This document shows positions 10,291-22,700 of a DNA stretch of 64,000 bases, piece by piece; positions within the stretch are counted from its first letter, which is position 1; each line of letters begins with the position of its first letter. Position numbers and translations under genes: made by a program. A model generated the notes under the pieces. The model saw only the letters and a program-made list of their open reading frames with translations. It searched no databases and was not told where the DNA came from. The stretch is taken from positions 304,975 to 368,974 of the forward strand of contig WHVA01000044.1 of NCBI GenBank assembly GCA_015179125.1. Reading direction: 5' to 3'. The DNA comes from Gautieria morchelliformis (taxonomy: Eukaryota; Basidiomycota; Agaricomycetes; Gomphales; Gomphaceae).

Positions 10291-12940
10291 TATAAGTTGA
10301 AGCCGTTGTCCTTTCCAATTCCAACTTGTGGAAATCTCGATACGTAACATATGAGGGGAATGCTTCTCCACTGATCACAAAATATAGGGTCAGGGTGTTC
10401 AGGAAGGCTTGGCCTCATTCTCAGTCACTGTTGAAATCCAAGGGCATCACCTCACTTTCCTGTCAGAACTGTCCACACCGGGCGTAAGATCCCAATGTTG
10501 AAGACCCTGCACTAAGAAGGGGTGCCTGTTCTGGTTGGTCAAAAGAGATAAGAAGAAGGACAAGTCTGAAGTAGACAAGCCTCGAAGTAAGAGATTGGTA
10601 GAAGAGATGATAGAGTGAGCAAGGTATCTTCAAGTGCTTAAGGGCATAGGAGATGGCATAACGTATATGATAACCAAACCAGTGAAATACATGGAGCAAG
10701 CTCTGGTATTTATCTACTTTGGAAAAGGGGGATGAGTCAGAGACAATAGGAGGGATGAGTCACCATGAGTCAGAATTGTTGTGGAATCCGAGATGCGAAG
10801 AACTGACCTGAGCGCATATACATACCCTGCCTGACTTCTCACACCTCCCACCCTTGACTGACACTTACCCCATGACCTGGCACTATCCTCCCACTCCATC
10901 TCCATGCGCTCCATTCAATCTATAGTATATACATGTAGGTTTAGATACAAGACAGTCCCATGACCAGACTCCACTCTGGGCATAACCCTAGAGATCCATC
11001 CCCATGCATTCCATTGTTCGCTTATCTGTATACATCCCTTCGCGCCCCAAACCGAGCTCAATACCTACTAGCTAGCGCTATTCTGATTAGTATAAAGTGG
11101 TTACATCTGTATATTGAACAATCAGACAGTAATCCCTGTCCAATCCTGCTCTCTTCCCAGTCTAAGTTCCCTGTAGTACTCACTGCTGCTCTAGCTTAAG
11201 TTGCATAGACTACCGAGACATTTATACACTACAACTGTGTAGTATAGTCCCATCGAGTCTTATTCCGAGTATCTACCTCATCCACAGGGTTAATCAAGAA
11301 CACTATCAAGATTCACTCCCCTCGTCCCCAGTCCAACCTACTGAAGAACTTTTATCTGCAAGAATGAGTCAGATTGAGTCAGATTGAGTCAGATGAGTTA
11401 TGAGAAGGAGTCAGAACAACAAGAGGGATGAGTCACAATGAGTCAGAATGAGTCAGAGTGAGTCAGGTGAGTCATGAAGAGGAGTCAGAACAATAAGGCC
11501 GATATGGTACACAATAGGTGAACTGAGTCATAAAGAGTCAATGAAAACAAGAAGAGTGAGTCATGAGGAACACAGGTAAATCAAGAGTGACTCATGGGGA
11601 CAATAATGAGTCATCCTTAACGCCTGAGCCAACCAATAATCAGGGACCACATATCTCTGCTCCAGACACACAGCCTCTGAGGCAATGCTTGACTTTCCAA
11701 GACAATCGAAGGGGGTGGTGTAGGGTTAGATGGTTGAGAGGGTTTTAAATGATCAAAGCAATATGGGTCATAGCTGGTGCTAACCCCGCTTTCCAATATC
11801 TGAATCTCTACACTTCTCTTGCCCTCATGCACAAAGGGAATATAGTGCATAGGCATGTCAACTCGCCCTGAGGAAGCGTTGAAGAAGAGTTCATGGGGAT
11901 CAAGGCTTCCCCAATCCATGCTGTCAGCACTCATCCTGCCAGACTGTCACCTGGTGTGGACCGGTGATGGTGCCCGAATGCTTGGCAACATCTGCATAGG
12001 GAATGATGGTGTAGGTGCATGTGTGGGAGTGGCAGTGAAGCACATGGCACTGGAGGTGATGGCTCAACTTGGAGTATGAAGATGTGATGGTAGTGGTCTG
12101 ATGAGATGATTGGGGGAAAGGATTCCGTGTAAGCGCTCAGCGCAGTTGGTGAAATGAACCGGTTCATGACATTTCCCTCATCTCGAACCTATAACCAGCC
12201 ACTTGGCTTCTTCTTCCGAATCTTCGAACCCCCTGAACTCTTTGGTTCATGCTTCTTCTCAACTCAACTCAGTCTCACATCTAATTTAGCCATGATGAGG
12301 TGTAGTGTGTTTGCTATTTCCTTGTTCTTCACTCGGCTGGCACAGAGCTCTTCTTTGATCTTCCTGATCCGTTCAGACTGATCCATCATCACAGGATTTG
12401 AAGGGATACTCGGGGATGGACACAAGGCCAAAGGAACAACTTTAAAGGAGGGGGTGTTGGGTGTGGTATGCTCAGAGGGTGTTCCAAAATCCAAGAATTG
12501 CTGATGCCAAAATTGCCTATGGATTTACTGCATGACCTGACCCCAGTCCTTTGGGAAGAGCTTTTCCTGCTGTGAGGGCAACTCTCCCTAGACAGCAGAC
12601 CCATGCAGTCTGGCAGAGAAGGATCCAAAGATGAATAAGAGCTACCTACAGAATATACAACTCACCTGGCAGAGGAGGATCCAAAGAGGAAAAGCTAAGG
12701 ACCTCCGCTGCCAGCACACTACCTATATACCTCGAGCCCCTGATCAAAGTCAGGGATGCCCACTCCACTTCTAACAGAAGTCCATGCCTCTATGGCACTC
12801 ACCTAACATGCATGTCTCGACCCATGACCTTGGTGCCATTCTGGGATAATTCCTGAAGCTGAAGGTTTGGAGACTCAGCCTGGTCCTCAAGGTGTGCTTG
12901 GGTTGGGTCCAGACCTCAGGTCGGAACTGAAGCCAAGACC
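10291..12940. other. Relic-rich spacer with degenerate retroelement sequence
   Basis: No intact gene is visible. Minus-strand fragments at 12494-12160 (VKNKEIANTLHLIMAKLDVRLS) and at 11934-11640 look like protein remnants, possibly of retroelement gag or accessory ORFs, but they are broken by stops. The stretch contains the TGAGTCA cluster listed separately. Confidence 0.35.
11365..11613 (+). repeat. Cluster of TGAGTCA heptamers
   Basis: Eleven TGAGTCA copies and one TGACTCA lie within about 250 bp, in a degenerate GAGTCAGA/GAGTCATG repeat. Three further copies lie at about 10735-10770. TGASTCA is the known binding site of fungal Gcn4/Cpc1-type and AP-1-type bZIP factors. Whether it acts as one here is unknown. 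It may simply be a decayed minisatellite whose unit happens to contain the motif. Confidence 0.7.
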
Positions 12941-14133
12941 AGAAATGTCCTCAGGAGGGGGTTCTCCTGATACTATGCTGGAAATCTTGACCAGTCCCTT
13001 CCAACACAATCACCCCAAGGTACTCTATCCATGTCCACTCAAACTTGCACTTCTCCAGTTTAAGGAACAGCTTGTACTCTCAGAGATGTTCCAGCACTCC
13101 CCACACAATCATCCAATGTTCCAACAACATCTTGGTGAAGATGAGGATATCATTGAGGTAGACTCAGACAACTCCTTCCACTATCATGTCACAGAAGATG
13201 TCGTTCATCATCATCTGGAATGTGGTGGGACTGTTGGTGAGGCCGAAGAACATGAGTTTCAGTCCAAAAATTCTGCTATTGGTGAGGAACACGGCCTTCC
13301 ACTCATCTCCCTCATGAATCTGAACATTGTTGAAACCCCAGTGGACATCCAGCTTAGTGAAGTACTTCATGCTGCAGAGTTGTGTGGTCAGTTTGGAAAT
13401 GAGTTGAATTGAGTACTGGTTCTTGATCATGACCACATTCAATGCCTGGTTGTCCTGTACAAGTCAGAGTGAGCCATCCTTCTTCTTGATGAAGAAGACT
13501 GGAGATGCCATAGTTGACTTCAACGGACAGATCCTCCCAGTGCAGAGATTCTCCTGGAAGAACACATCAAATTCCACCTGCCCCCTTGGCGACAGCATGT
13601 AGTCTGGGATTTCCGCTTCTGCGTTCACATGTTTCTGTGAAGCCTGCACAAGTCATTGTGAGCTTGTTCCAGCGGCATGGATATGTTCTGCCAGCAGGAG
13701 ATTCACATACGGCAAGCAATCCCCTTCTGCCAGTGTGTCTTCAATGTCGGTGGAAGGTGATTCATATTCTGCTGCTAACTCTTCTTCCAAAAGCTGTGGG
13801 TGAGCCAGAAAGATATGTCTGTAAGAACTGTTCCACCTTCTGTTGCTCCTGATGCTCCTTCTGCATTTCCTATTGGCATAGCATATTCTGGGTCTGCAGG
13901 TTGTTCTCCTGAAGCCAGGTGAATCCAAGGATGATGTCCTGCTTCTTCAAAACAGAAGTGGAAAGGGGAGCAGAGGTGAAAAGGGCAAGGTGCAATGTTC
14001 TTAGGTTTTGTGAACTTCTGTCAGGGGGTGCCCCCTTCTCCAGTTCTGACACTGCTCCAAGTTTTGCTTGCTCTGCCCCCAATTCCAATTCCCCTTTCAG
14101 AAGCACTTCCACCAGCTCCACTCTCTTTGCCAC
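12940..14133 (-). pseudogene. Old Ty3/gypsy pol relic (protease and reverse transcriptase), minus strand
   Basis: From 14133 downward the frames show an aspartic-protease-end motif (DIILGFTWLQENN), then reverse transcriptase. The RT parts are PVFFIKKKDGSL, YFTKLDVHWGFNNVQIHEGDEWKAVF and FGLTNSPTTFQ, the usual fingers/palm landmarks, followed by VYLNDILIF where YxDD is expected. The second catalytic Asp position reads YLND, so the key residue is lost. Several frameshifts and stops (for example after VEGVV near 13165) confirm decay. RNase H and integrase are not clearly visible downstream. The relic differs in sequence from the two chromoviruses to its left. Confidence 0.75.
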
Positions 14134-14199
14134 CTCTGCTCCACTTCCACACCTCTGCTCTGCTTCTGCACTTCCACCTTTGGAACAATGTCAGAAGTG

Positions 14200-17100
14200 A
14201 AGCAGCTCATGTAGTACGTGGCGGCCAGGGTCGGTCAGGGGTCAGGGAGGCCAGGGTCGCTGGTGAGCACTGAGCAATGGCCCTGACTGCAGTTGAGTAC
14301 AAGATAATATTGGCTCACTGGCAGTGGGGATCCTTAGACTTTTCTCTTTGGATTCCCTTCTGTCAGGTGAGAATCTTTCTATTGTATATTCCCCTTATTT
14401 ATGTATATACCTTGGATTTCCCCTCATGTGACTGTAGGATCTCCACAATGCATGAGAGTTGCCCTTACAACTTCTATCAGAGGTTTCCAAGAATTTTCAC
14501 AACATGCATAACCCTTATTTGAACTCACAAAGGATGTGATGTGGTCTTGGGACACAGCAAGCCTTTGGCATATTCAAGGATTGATTCACATCAACACCGA
14601 TTCTTCACTTTGCCGGCGACAACGTGCCTTACCGGGTAGAGGCAGACAGCTCAGACGGGGCCACGGGTGGATCAATGTAGGTACCCGTACTTATTGGTGA
14701 GTACATAAATAACTAAATAATCCTGCTGAAGTAAATTAGCAGTGCTCTGACACAATAACATACACAGATGCCCTATGACAACTCAGATACAATGGCCATG
14801 GTACTAGGAGATATTAATTCTCCTTCACGAACATAGAAAACTCTTGTTGTGATCCATACCTAGATGTCCCGGCCTAAGCTGCTCTCAGTGGCTTTATCTC
14901 ATGCAGTAAGGGCCAGTTGCTCCCCCGGGAAGCATAGCATGAATAGTGGCTTCTCCACAAATCTCTAAACGCCTCACGGGGCACTCAAATGTCAGACTAG
15001 CGTGAAAACGGTTTCTGGTACAGAATGTCTAACGTTACACTTCTGAAATGAAGTCGATACTCTTTTGGTTTACTCTATATATATATCAATGCTTGGGATC
15101 CGATCGGATAACCGTCGGCATCCCCACACAACTTGCCCCGGGAACAGTCTGTAGTTACGAGATTCCTGGTCATGATGAGTGTAAAAACGAGGCGAGAAAT
15201 AACAACAACAACTTCTGGCAGGACAACGACTAGAATGCCTGTGGTCATGAGATCTAAGGACGCCTCTGTAAGTTCTTCACTTCACATTGAAGAAATATGC
15301 TGACATTCACGACTGTGATTTGGCGCGCACCCATAAATGACCCGCGCATACGGCGGCTAATACGATATAGAAACGTCCTGAGTTACTCGGTTAAACTGAC
15401 ATCGAGTACAACTGACACTTACGGTGGAACTTGAACTGGTTCTATATTAATAAGTGGTGCCTTATCAACGGGAAGAGCGGGGGAACTGAAGAGGCGAAGA
15501 GCACTAACCACGAAGGTGGTGACGGTGTTTCGGGACATATTAAACTGCCTTTAAAGAACAGCGACCTTAGCCGCGGCATTAATTCAATCGGGATGAATTC
15601 AAAGACGCGGGGCGTCAGCATAGAGCGAACCGTAACGCCAGTCTTAACAATCCGGATGCGCTGTGGCTTATTGGTCCGACGGTCGGCGCCAACTTTGACA
15701 GGAGTGCGAAACTATATGCTATTTAAGTAACTCTTCTAGCTTGGGGCAGGATTCGGTAATGTGGCGGGGAAAACGAGAAGCTGGAGGAGAGGATCATTGA
15801 ATGTCGAATATGGTTTGATAATGAAACCGACTCTAGGGCGGTACGTGGGCTGAATCGGGTGACCTGGACTGAGGTGTTGCATATATTGAAATAGAAGGAG
15901 ATCGTATAGTATAAAGCGAGTATTCGACGTGACGTTCAACCAAGTAGATGTGACCTGGGCCTACTGGAACTCGAGTACTCGAGGCTTGCAGGACGTGATG
16001 CTTATTCAAATTAAGAGACCGCTGCAGTCACTATAGTATAACGGACTTTACCCGTACTAATACGGTATTGATCCATCCTTTCATGGATGGCGAGAAGTGC
16101 CGGCGTGAACCTGGGGCTATTAGTTGATTGACTCAAGGTCAAACGTGAGAGCAAGGAGGCACTTCGGACCCCATATCCACTAATAGCCTCTCCTAAGGCC
16201 GGAGGCGATGCCGCTTTGATGCAAAATCCACGATCCTTATGTAATTGCAAACGGTGGGCCGGGCCGCGGGTCGGCTATCGAGTACTACAATTAAGTCCGT
16301 TGGTCCGGCTTATGGTGGAAGGAAGGGTATGGGAAGATCATCTGCAGCTCCCGGGGCTGTAACGCACAGATTGAAATCTGATGGACCCTGATCATTGCAT
16401 AGTTGCAATTGGCGAAGCGGTACGGCCAAGGAGGTTCAAATAAGTACTAGCTTGCTGGCAAGCGATTTGATGGATAGGGTCCAATCATCACAGAAACCTA
16501 CTGCTATGGTCCAGTTGAACCTGAAATAGGTCAAAAACGCAGACAACATCCCCCTATGGATGCTCGCCGCACGAGTCTCAGAACATATCATCATTGTCCT
16601 ATGTCCCTAAATCACTGCCAACATCGCCGTATCGGACTATATGAGCGGAGGCGCTGACGCTGAGAATTAGAAGCACTTACTCAGTGTGGGCGGTGCTCTC
16701 TGAGCGTGATATCAGCTACATAATTATACGCGTTATGCCACAAAGCAAAGAGCCAGATACTCTGGTGCAGTACATCCGAACATCGCTGATGTCAAACACT
16801 GTGCAATTGGCCCAATGGATATACTTAGTCACACCGGATACTTTCTGATCACAACTGATCCAGTTAGAGACCTAGTAGGAGATGGCCAGCGCTATCTGCC
16901 GCCTTTCCGAATTTGTGATCAGGCGGAGAGGAACCTACAGGTAATTGTTACTTCGAACCCCTAAGCGCAATGCATACTCACAACAGTCACACAGGCTCGC
17001 CCAAGTCGACTTGGGGAGCGCCAACCAGCCGCCTTTCACTGCGGATAAGCACCGTGTCTCCTGCCGACCCTCTATAAGTAGTGATGATCCCGATCAACCA

Positions 17101-18234
17101 TAGCGGCTTAGCCAGCGCCAGACATGCCCTACGTGCCTCGTGCGAATCCTCTGAGCCTGAGGAAGACCTCTGAGTCTCCGGATATGAGAATGACTCGGGT
17201 AGCGAAAACGCGCCAACTTATCCATGCAGAAATCATGGGCGCAGGTACACACATGCAGCATATGGTCCTCGGTGTTCTTGAACACTATTTGCTGCCCCTT
17301 CTGGCCTTTGAGACCTCCAATTCCAAGCTTATCTGGCAATTGCAATTGACCTGGAGGAGTCGTATTAATTCAGGGCAAAGCTGGGTTGCTGTGACTTTGG
17401 AATGCAATGACAAATTTTCGGAATTAACCATGCACAGGGCTGAGCCAACGTTGATGTAAATATGTACTACAGGCAAATGCCGTCTAAAATCATTGACATG
17501 GAATAGAGTATGGAATGCTGTTTTACCTGTAAACAGCTAGTAGAAAGGATTTACTTGTCTACCATTTCCCTCACAAAAAGTGTGCGGGTTGCGTAAGTAG
17601 GCAAGCACTGGCATACGCGTCATGTTATTTAGCACCTTTCCAGCTAAGTATATACAAGTGAATACAGGCACCCCATACACGCCTGTGCTTCAGGACCATC
17701 TCGAATCATATAAAATAAAGGGCAACAACAGGGCAGCAAGAGGGCGACAACAGTGAGGTAGAGTATATGACAAGACTCTGGACGGCGGATTCAAGTGATG
17801 ATACACGCGAAACAAACAAGAGATACGGCACGTCCACAGGTTTGCCGGTCGCGAATGATAAATAACTATACCGAGACATATGTTTGTCAGTGCCACGATG
17901 CAAAGAACAGAACAGAACAAAACTCACGTTAAAGGTAATTGTACATGCCAAGTCAGGCTTTTGTTGGAAAAAGATAAAAACTAGCGAGGAGCAGGATGTG
18001 ATGCGGGAGATAGGGTGCGACAAGTAGTGTTCAAGTGGGGGCGTGAGTGAGCAGATGAAGCAGAGAGAAGTGACGGTGTGGGTGATGCAAGCAAAGGAAC
18101 AAGCGGGACCAATAAATCATCGACAGCGAAAGCAAAGCGTAGACAAGAAAAGGGAATATGAGAGCGATGAGGACCGGGGGTCGCATGCAATGCGTAGGTC
18201 CCCAGCTTCAATGCTTCCCATAGTCAGAGTGTAC
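14200..18234. other. Gene-poor tract
   Basis: This is about 4 kb in which I can support no gene. The longest open frames (about 60-110 codons, for example 17124-17459) show no recognisable motif and no neighbouring exons with good splice sites. No repeats longer than a few bases were noticed. Confidence 0.4.
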
Positions 18235-19703
18235 TCAACGCTCCCGGCGGGAAGACCGTCCCGATCCCGCCGCCTTCTGCTCCCAAATGTGCGAAGCTTC
18301 ACCATCCTTCCATCCTCCATCAGCTGTCCTCTCGAAATCGCCATCCTGGTACTGATATCTGCACCAAGCCATCATCAGCATCCAGGGCCTGAATCTGAAG
18401 AGACCAAAGAACACGCACCTATCCTGCAAGAGCTTCAACAGCGGGTTCCTCAACGCTGGGTCCATGCGGACACTTTCTCCAGGGTAAAACGCACCAACCC
18501 CATTCCTGGCCAGACTCTCCTCAAACAATGCCTCTGCATACGTGCAGCCACAGTTAAGCGTGTTGGGTGGCGCCATGCGAGGCGGATGTGCACGACGCTC
18601 ACGTCGCGAGTCGTGCCACGCACAGAGCGCATTACCCGCGCGGTTGAGTGCGCAAAAGCGCCTTAGTCGAGCCGACGTGCGGTTGCCCCAATCCGCGGGC
18701 GGTGGGCCAAGGCTCTGGTTGAGGAAAGAGAAGGCATCCGGGCCCGTTGTGGGGGTGGACGACGACGAGGGATAAGAAGTATTGCTCCCACTAGCCTCTG
18801 AATGAGTGGTAAGCTCCAATCCGAGGCCTAGGTCGGCATGCACACGGGATTTACTGTCTGACTCGAGCTCTGCGACACGAAGCCGCACAAGGTCGTTGAT
18901 GAACTCCAGATCGCGGACACGTTGGCGGAGACGGATGAGCTCGGAGTCAACCTCTTCGTGTCCGAGAGTGTGGCCGGCATGCTCGGAGTGGCGCGGGGAC
19001 GCGGGATTCGACGGTTCAACCGTCGAATCGAGAGCAAATGAGGTCGAGGAAGCTGCTGGCGAGAGCGCGGGTGTGGTGCTAGCCGTTGCCGACTGGCCTG
19101 TGGATGGACGGAAGTTATGTGAGAGCAACGGTGCCGGGGGCATTGTGCGTGGGTGGTCCATGTTGTTAGGAAACTCGGGTGTGGCACAAAGGGAAAACGA
19201 CGAGCCGATGGGAGATTGGATGGGATGGTGAAAGCCCATGTGGTCGTACGCAAAAGTAGGGTGTGTCAACTTGGGGCTGGCACAAGATGACGATGGCGCT
19301 GGGGAATCGTCCTGTAGGACCACGGTATTTGACATAATCGGACTGGAGGACGCCGAATCAGACCACATCATAGTATCATCGGCACGAGCGGTCTTGAGAT
19401 ACGATGTCAGTTGAGATCGAAGGCGAAACAACGATGCGGCGAACATACAAGTTGGGGTGCATCGTTGACATCGTGACCTTGAGCATGACCTGAGATTGTT
19501 GAACGACGGTAGGGATAGGGTCGGTCAAACCCATATCTCTCAGTACGGGAATGAGGACGATGGCTCTCAAATGTATTCGTGTAGGTGAAAGACGGCGCAG
19601 GTGAGCTAACGGTTGCGCGGCGGGGCAGCGGAACGGCAGAAGAATTGGGGGCATGAGGGAGCAGATCTTGCCTGCGGTAGGAGGAGGAGTCGAGGGAAGC
19701 CAT
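18235..19703 (-). CDS. Conserved fungal coiled-coil protein, 450 aa, 3 exons
   Basis: The model is exons 19703-19449, 19392-18419 and 18358-18235. The two introns (56 and 60 nt) have GTATGT...CAAG and GTGCGT...TGCAG boundaries, and the total is 1353 nt, in frame. The N-terminal half is Ser/Pro/Thr-rich and probably disordered. Residues about 235-270 form a heptad-like coiled coil (SELIRLRQRVRDLEFIND). The C-terminus is a compact conserved block with ALCAWHDSRRERRAHPPRM, LNCGCTYAEALFEESLA, PGESVRMDPALRNPLLKLL and YQYQDGDFER. I recall this block from many Agaricomycete hypothetical proteins of unknown function. The Cys/His spacing hints at a metal site but is not diagnostic. It has no signal peptide or membrane helix. 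It could be a regulatory or scaffold protein. Confidence 0.8.
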
Positions 19704-22700
19704 TGTGATCTGTAGAGAAATGGTTTGGCTAAAACGACCGGATTATAAGTACCCTCAGAGGTACGAGCGGAAGCTGTGCAAAGAAGGCGCAATAAACGAG
19801 GGAGAATTCTTGTTAACATAAAATTAATGGTCAGCGCTTGATTAAAATATTTTAGCGAGTTCGCTAGATTTGGTAAACCAGAAAAATAATTGAATCACGG
19901 CATGATCAGCCAAACTAGAACCGAATAGTATTGCATCAACTTCTTCGTGCCATGACCTGATGAGTCCGTGTAACGTGGCACCCGGATTAGCGTTAATCTT
20001 TGATCTCGAGTGGAAGTCTCCTCCGCAATTTGAAGACTGCCTTGCCCATCGAAGGTGATGAGGAGTCGGACTGGAGACTAGTTGCATGATCCTGTGCGAC
20101 CTCCATGAGACACATGGTGGCGACAAGGACGGTGGGCACCTCAGCGGCAACGAGAAGCTCGCGCCTCATGCTAGTCGTGGCTGCCAATGAATAGTTGCCG
20201 GGATTATTACGCTTATGTGAGAACAAAGCGGAGAACTCCTTGCGTTCGCGCGCGGAGTTTGGAATTCCAACTCAGCTTCTGATCTTGATCGTTCTCTCTG
20301 CAGCTCTCATCACTGCTGTGTTACGGCTCCCGAAGAGAGCGCGCCCAGACACGCCAGGATTTATGAACCCGGTATCAGTCTACGCCCATTCCCATCAGCC
20401 TGCATGTGCCAGCTTCGCATAGATGCTGTCCACTGTCGCCTGATCAACTACTAGCATTCTTGATCTGCTCTCTTGATCGCCAGCCTACTTTGTCTTATCC
20501 TGAGTATGCAAGTACTCCGGCGATCCCGGATCTGTTCTTAATTAATCGTCGCTCGAGTGCTCCGTCATCAGACTAGACACAACTCACAATCAATTTACAT
20601 GGCAGTGCACCATCTCTCGAGCCGAAAATCTGTATTTGCGAAGCTCAGAGTCGCGGCTCATCATCGTTATAATCCCTTGCCTACCGTTGCCCGACCCCTG
20701 CAGATCTACAAGTATATATTAAGATGGAGTACCGACCCGCCGTGTAGCCCGGCCCAGTTTTCTGTACGTTCTGATCTTCTGGTGGATGTGTCGCAATTCC
20801 TTTGGTTGCAACCAATTGACTGTGTCTCATCCCGCTTGTCGTGCTAGCGATACATTATCAATAACGTCTCAGTCTTTGTTCGCCTTCCTATCACACGTCG
20901 TCATTGATTTTACTGCTTTATTTGCCCAAGTCGCTCTGCTCGTAACCTCACGTTAGCATGCCTACATGTCATTTTAAGCCTCCGTCTCTACCTTCCGCCA
21001 GTGCATCTCTAATCTCCAGCTGCCGGCTCACTCCCATGTAGCTACCAAATGTAGTCTCATTCCAAGGTGACCGTTGGTGCATTAGGCCTAAAGCTTACAA
21101 CTAACGATGTATACCTCATCCTTCTGCTCCAGCGGCTGACCACCGTCAAGTGCTGTAGTATTGTTGTGGCTCCGGTGGGTACTCAGGGCTCATGGAGTCG
21201 GATGATGGACCCACGCCTTGATCACTGGAATATCTGACGTACTTGTTGGTACTCAGCCCATGGAATCGGATGATGGACCCACGCCTTGATCGCTGGAATA
21301 TCTGACGTACTTGTTGATTCCAGAAGGATCGAGATCATAAACGTACCGAAATGTTACGGCATTTATTGAAGGTGAACACACAGGCGCCTCCCCCCAACCG
21401 GTTGAAGCAACTTGTACTATCCTATCGGTATACTGTTCCACGATCCAGTCTTCATCTTACCGCTGGAGATTTCACCTCGACAGATTAGCTCTAGTTCAAA
21501 TCTAAAGCCCCATCTTCGTGCACATCGTACTTGCCTTCGAACATGATCCATGGACCATCAGGGAGTCTCATCGGCTTTCGACGCATCATATGGGACAGCT
21601 GTGGCATTGCACCCAAGCATCGAGGGGCAACATAAGGGCCCAGGCAACCCTGCGGTAAATCCTGCGTGCCCACACCCCACGCATTGGTCTATCTCCCGGT
21701 GTGGTTCTCGTCTTGATCGACAATCCGGGAGCTTGTGTATGTTGGTGGTCGGGGTTCTCCGCTTGCCGAGCCGTTGCAGATCGCCCTCTGATAAAGTCTA
21801 GAGATTCACAGGGCCCCTTTCCTTTCATACGGACTAATTCTTGCTTTCTAAAATTTTCTCCTTCACCTTTCCTTCTTTCTCGGGGTGAGAAACATATTGT
21901 GAAAACTACTACAGACGGCTCATTCCCTTGAAGTTGCCCCAACGGACCGACGCTGCCTTTCGTGTGGCCAAGGGCCTGTTGCGATATGACCTCTGTCCGG
22001 ACTCCGAGGTTGTCCGATTTACTTCCATCACATCCCCACACTAAGCCTTCCTTTCCCAATTCGTATATGAGATTTCAAGCAGGCTTCTTGGTGTGCGAGT
22101 GGCGCTACTGGCTGGATAGATCATTGAGTGATGATAATCTCCGAAGGTGTGAATGTGACTTGTGAGCGCTCCCTGAATCTTGAATATCCACTGTGGCCCG
22201 AGTTCCTTACTTCAGACTTCCACAGACGCTTCACGCACTTAAAGGGGCAACATATACCCACGCGTGGCAGCGGGTTATATATTATACCTGCACTAGCGTC
22301 GATGGGGGTGGGATACTTGAGCACGCATACGGAACCCAAGCATTGTCTGCAGCTGACGTACAAAATGGCATAGAACCGTACCCATGATTCTTCAATTATG
22401 ATTGCCTAATTCCAGTCTATTAAAGAACTTGGATCGACATCCCGAGTCCCGAATTTTCGCATAAGTAACCTGAGCCTCGGATATAAATATATGTACTTAC
22501 ATAATATAAGAAGGGCATTCCGTCCGTGCCAGGCGCTACATATAAGTAGCTGGCGTCTGTCTGCTGAGTCACGCGTGGCTGCATACCCAGGAGGCGAAAT
22601 GTGGAGCTCCAGGCACAGCATGACACTAATGCTGTGGGCCTCGCGCTTGTGGTGAACAGCGTGCCAGAGTGGGTGCCAATTGAATTCGGACTCGGGTAGT

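Noticed and set aside
18806..19253. Frames of 141 codons on both strands
   Set aside because: They are shadows of the 450-aa gene in other frames.
21491..22059. Overlapping minus-strand frames (60 and 157 aa)
   Set aside because: All three minus frames are partly open here, and there is no motif or consistent splice model.
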